A DNA stretch of 50,217 nucleotides from Bacteroidota bacterium (GTDB lineage Bacteria > Bacteroidota > Bacteroidia > Sphingobacteriales > Sphingobacteriaceae), in assembly GCA_013288485.1 (NCBI GenBank), contig JABDBW010000008.1, positions 1 through 50,217 of the forward strand. The letters are read 5' to 3'. How positions within the stretch are numbered: the first letter of the stretch is position 1; every line of letters begins with the position of its first letter. Shown here piece after piece: positions 49,611 through 50,217 of this stretch. Both the position numbers and the translations under genes were made by a program. Below the pieces are notes generated by a model. It was given only the letters and a program-made list of their open reading frames with translations. It made no database searches and was not told the origin of the DNA.

Positions 49611-50217
49611 ATGAAAACTAAAAATATTTTTAAGGGTAAACCAATATGGTTTATCATTTTATTTATCGCTGTTTGTTTTACCGTAAGCGCCCGGCTTATT
49701 GATCTTCCTTCAACCTTCACCAGTTTGCTTACGCGCGCGCAAATGAGTTTTGATAAACCGGCGGGTTCCGAAGAAACGCTAATCATTAAAAACAGCCAAA
49801 TGAATTATGAATATGCGGTTAAATTTCCGGGACATAATTTCGAAGTGAGATATGCCCTAAGGCCTTTAGACAGTTTAATGAAACAATTTGAAGCTATGAA
49901 AAAAGACCCAGGAGTTATAAGTAACATAAGCCCCAATAAATTTTACCCAATGAGTTTCCAGGCCATACTATTAAATATTTCGGGCGGACGATTAGGTAAG
50001 GGAACTATTAAAATGTTTCCGCCGGAGGCAGTTAAAAAGGAATTCAACGCCGATTGGGGGGCAACGTGCATGGTGCCGTTAGCGAAGGAATTTGGGCAAG
50101 ACTATAAAAATTGCATGGTGGTTGCCCTCCACAAAGACAATGTTGGCGATGCATATTGTTTTTATATGATAAATGACCAAGAGGATGTAAAAATGATGCC
50201 GGCAATTTTTTATGTGC
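49611..50217 (+). CDS. Exported protein of unknown function, truncated by the window end
   Basis: From the ATG at 49611, 202 codons run to the end of the window without a stop. It begins MKTKNIFKGKPIWFIILFIA, then VCFTVSARLIDLPSTF, a signal anchor or signal peptide. The exported part has a strand/helix region YEYAVKFPGHNFEVRYALRP, SLMKQFEAMKKDPGV and a motif KNCMVVALHKDNVGDAYCFYM. It was not recognised. It is divergent from the TonB-like gene, 84 bases apart. Confidence 0.8.
   Translation, partial: MKTKNIFKGKPIWFIILFIAVCFTVSARLIDLPSTFTSLLTRAQMSFDKPAGSEETLIIKNSQMNYEYAVKFPGHNFEVRYALRPLDSLMKQFEAMKKDPGVISNISPNKFYPMSFQAILLNISGGRLGKGTIKMFPPEAVKKEFNADWGATCMVPLAKEFGQDYKNCMVVALHKDNVGDAYCFYMINDQEDVKMMPAIFYV

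Overview
The window reads as chromosomal DNA from a member of the Bacteroidota, most likely family Sphingobacteriaceae and close to Mucilaginibacter or Pedobacter. This rests on the content and style of the genes, not on a database match: a long NusB, DUF3276/PUR, DUF1573, DUF5522, DUF6515, an Anbu peptidase, a CzcA-type RND set, a TonB-type energy transducer, and several promoters of the Bacteroidota kind (-33 TTTG, -7 TAnnTTTG). GC content is moderate. There is no phage, insertion sequence, integrase or CRISPR array; this is mostly core and lightly accessory chromosome.

Layout. 1-2.7 kb: a cysteine desulfurase cut by the window start, a GlmM-type phosphohexomutase and a PAP2 phosphatase. 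2.8-5.3 kb: a plus-strand run of a small effector-binding-like protein, a VOC protein, a YCII/DGPF protein and its partner ECF sigma factor with a long C-terminal extension. 5.3-12.5 kb: a minus-strand block holding fatty acid desaturase, MarR regulator, DUF5522, a beta-CASP-like exonuclease, coaE, ybbR, yajC, DUF1573, nusB and a leucine-dehydrogenase-like protein. 12.9-15.7 kb: GNAT acetyltransferase, an ABC exporter interrupted by one in-frame TAG, and DUF3276. 15.7-18.4 kb: mgtE and ychF. 18.8-25.9 kb: an unknown secreted protein, tRNA-Arg(CCG), an RDD/ChaN-like fusion, an AlkP-fold hydrolase, a cytochrome c/PQQ-type dehydrogenase, an unknown small protein and a SnoaL-like lipoprotein. 26-29.7 kb: a CheB-CheR-PAS-histidine kinase hybrid. 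29.9-35.5 kb: a CzcCBA-like metal efflux operon. 35.8-40.1 kb: a glycine-rich DUF6515 protein, a UBP-type zinc finger, a membrane histidine kinase and a BamA-like barrel. 40.3-41.9 kb: an Anbu peptidase with a transglutaminase-like partner. 42.2-47 kb: a Pls/PosA-like non-ribosomal peptide synthetase, divergent from its likely activator, a phosphopantetheinyl transferase. 47-50.2 kb: VOC protein, GlxA/AraC regulator, TonB-like protein and a truncated unknown protein.

The most striking non-coding feature is a set of about ten intergenic repeats. Each is built from its own 7-14 base word, repeated directly with small variations and then again as its reverse complement (for example at 9530-9696, 17257-17317, 19479-19562, 29776-29863, 33021-33098 and 42169-42244). 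They lie between genes of every relative orientation, so they are not simply terminators. A second type, GAACC-TGATTT-AGGATT inverted repeats, occurs twice (2026-2106 and 36949-37037).

Other points to check: the loss of the catalytic lysine in the leucine-dehydrogenase-like protein, the nonsense codon in the ABC exporter, the RDD/ChaN-like fusion, the reduced Anbu cluster, and the NRPS-like synthetase with its nearby activator. All functional assignments come from reading motifs by eye; no alignment or search was run.
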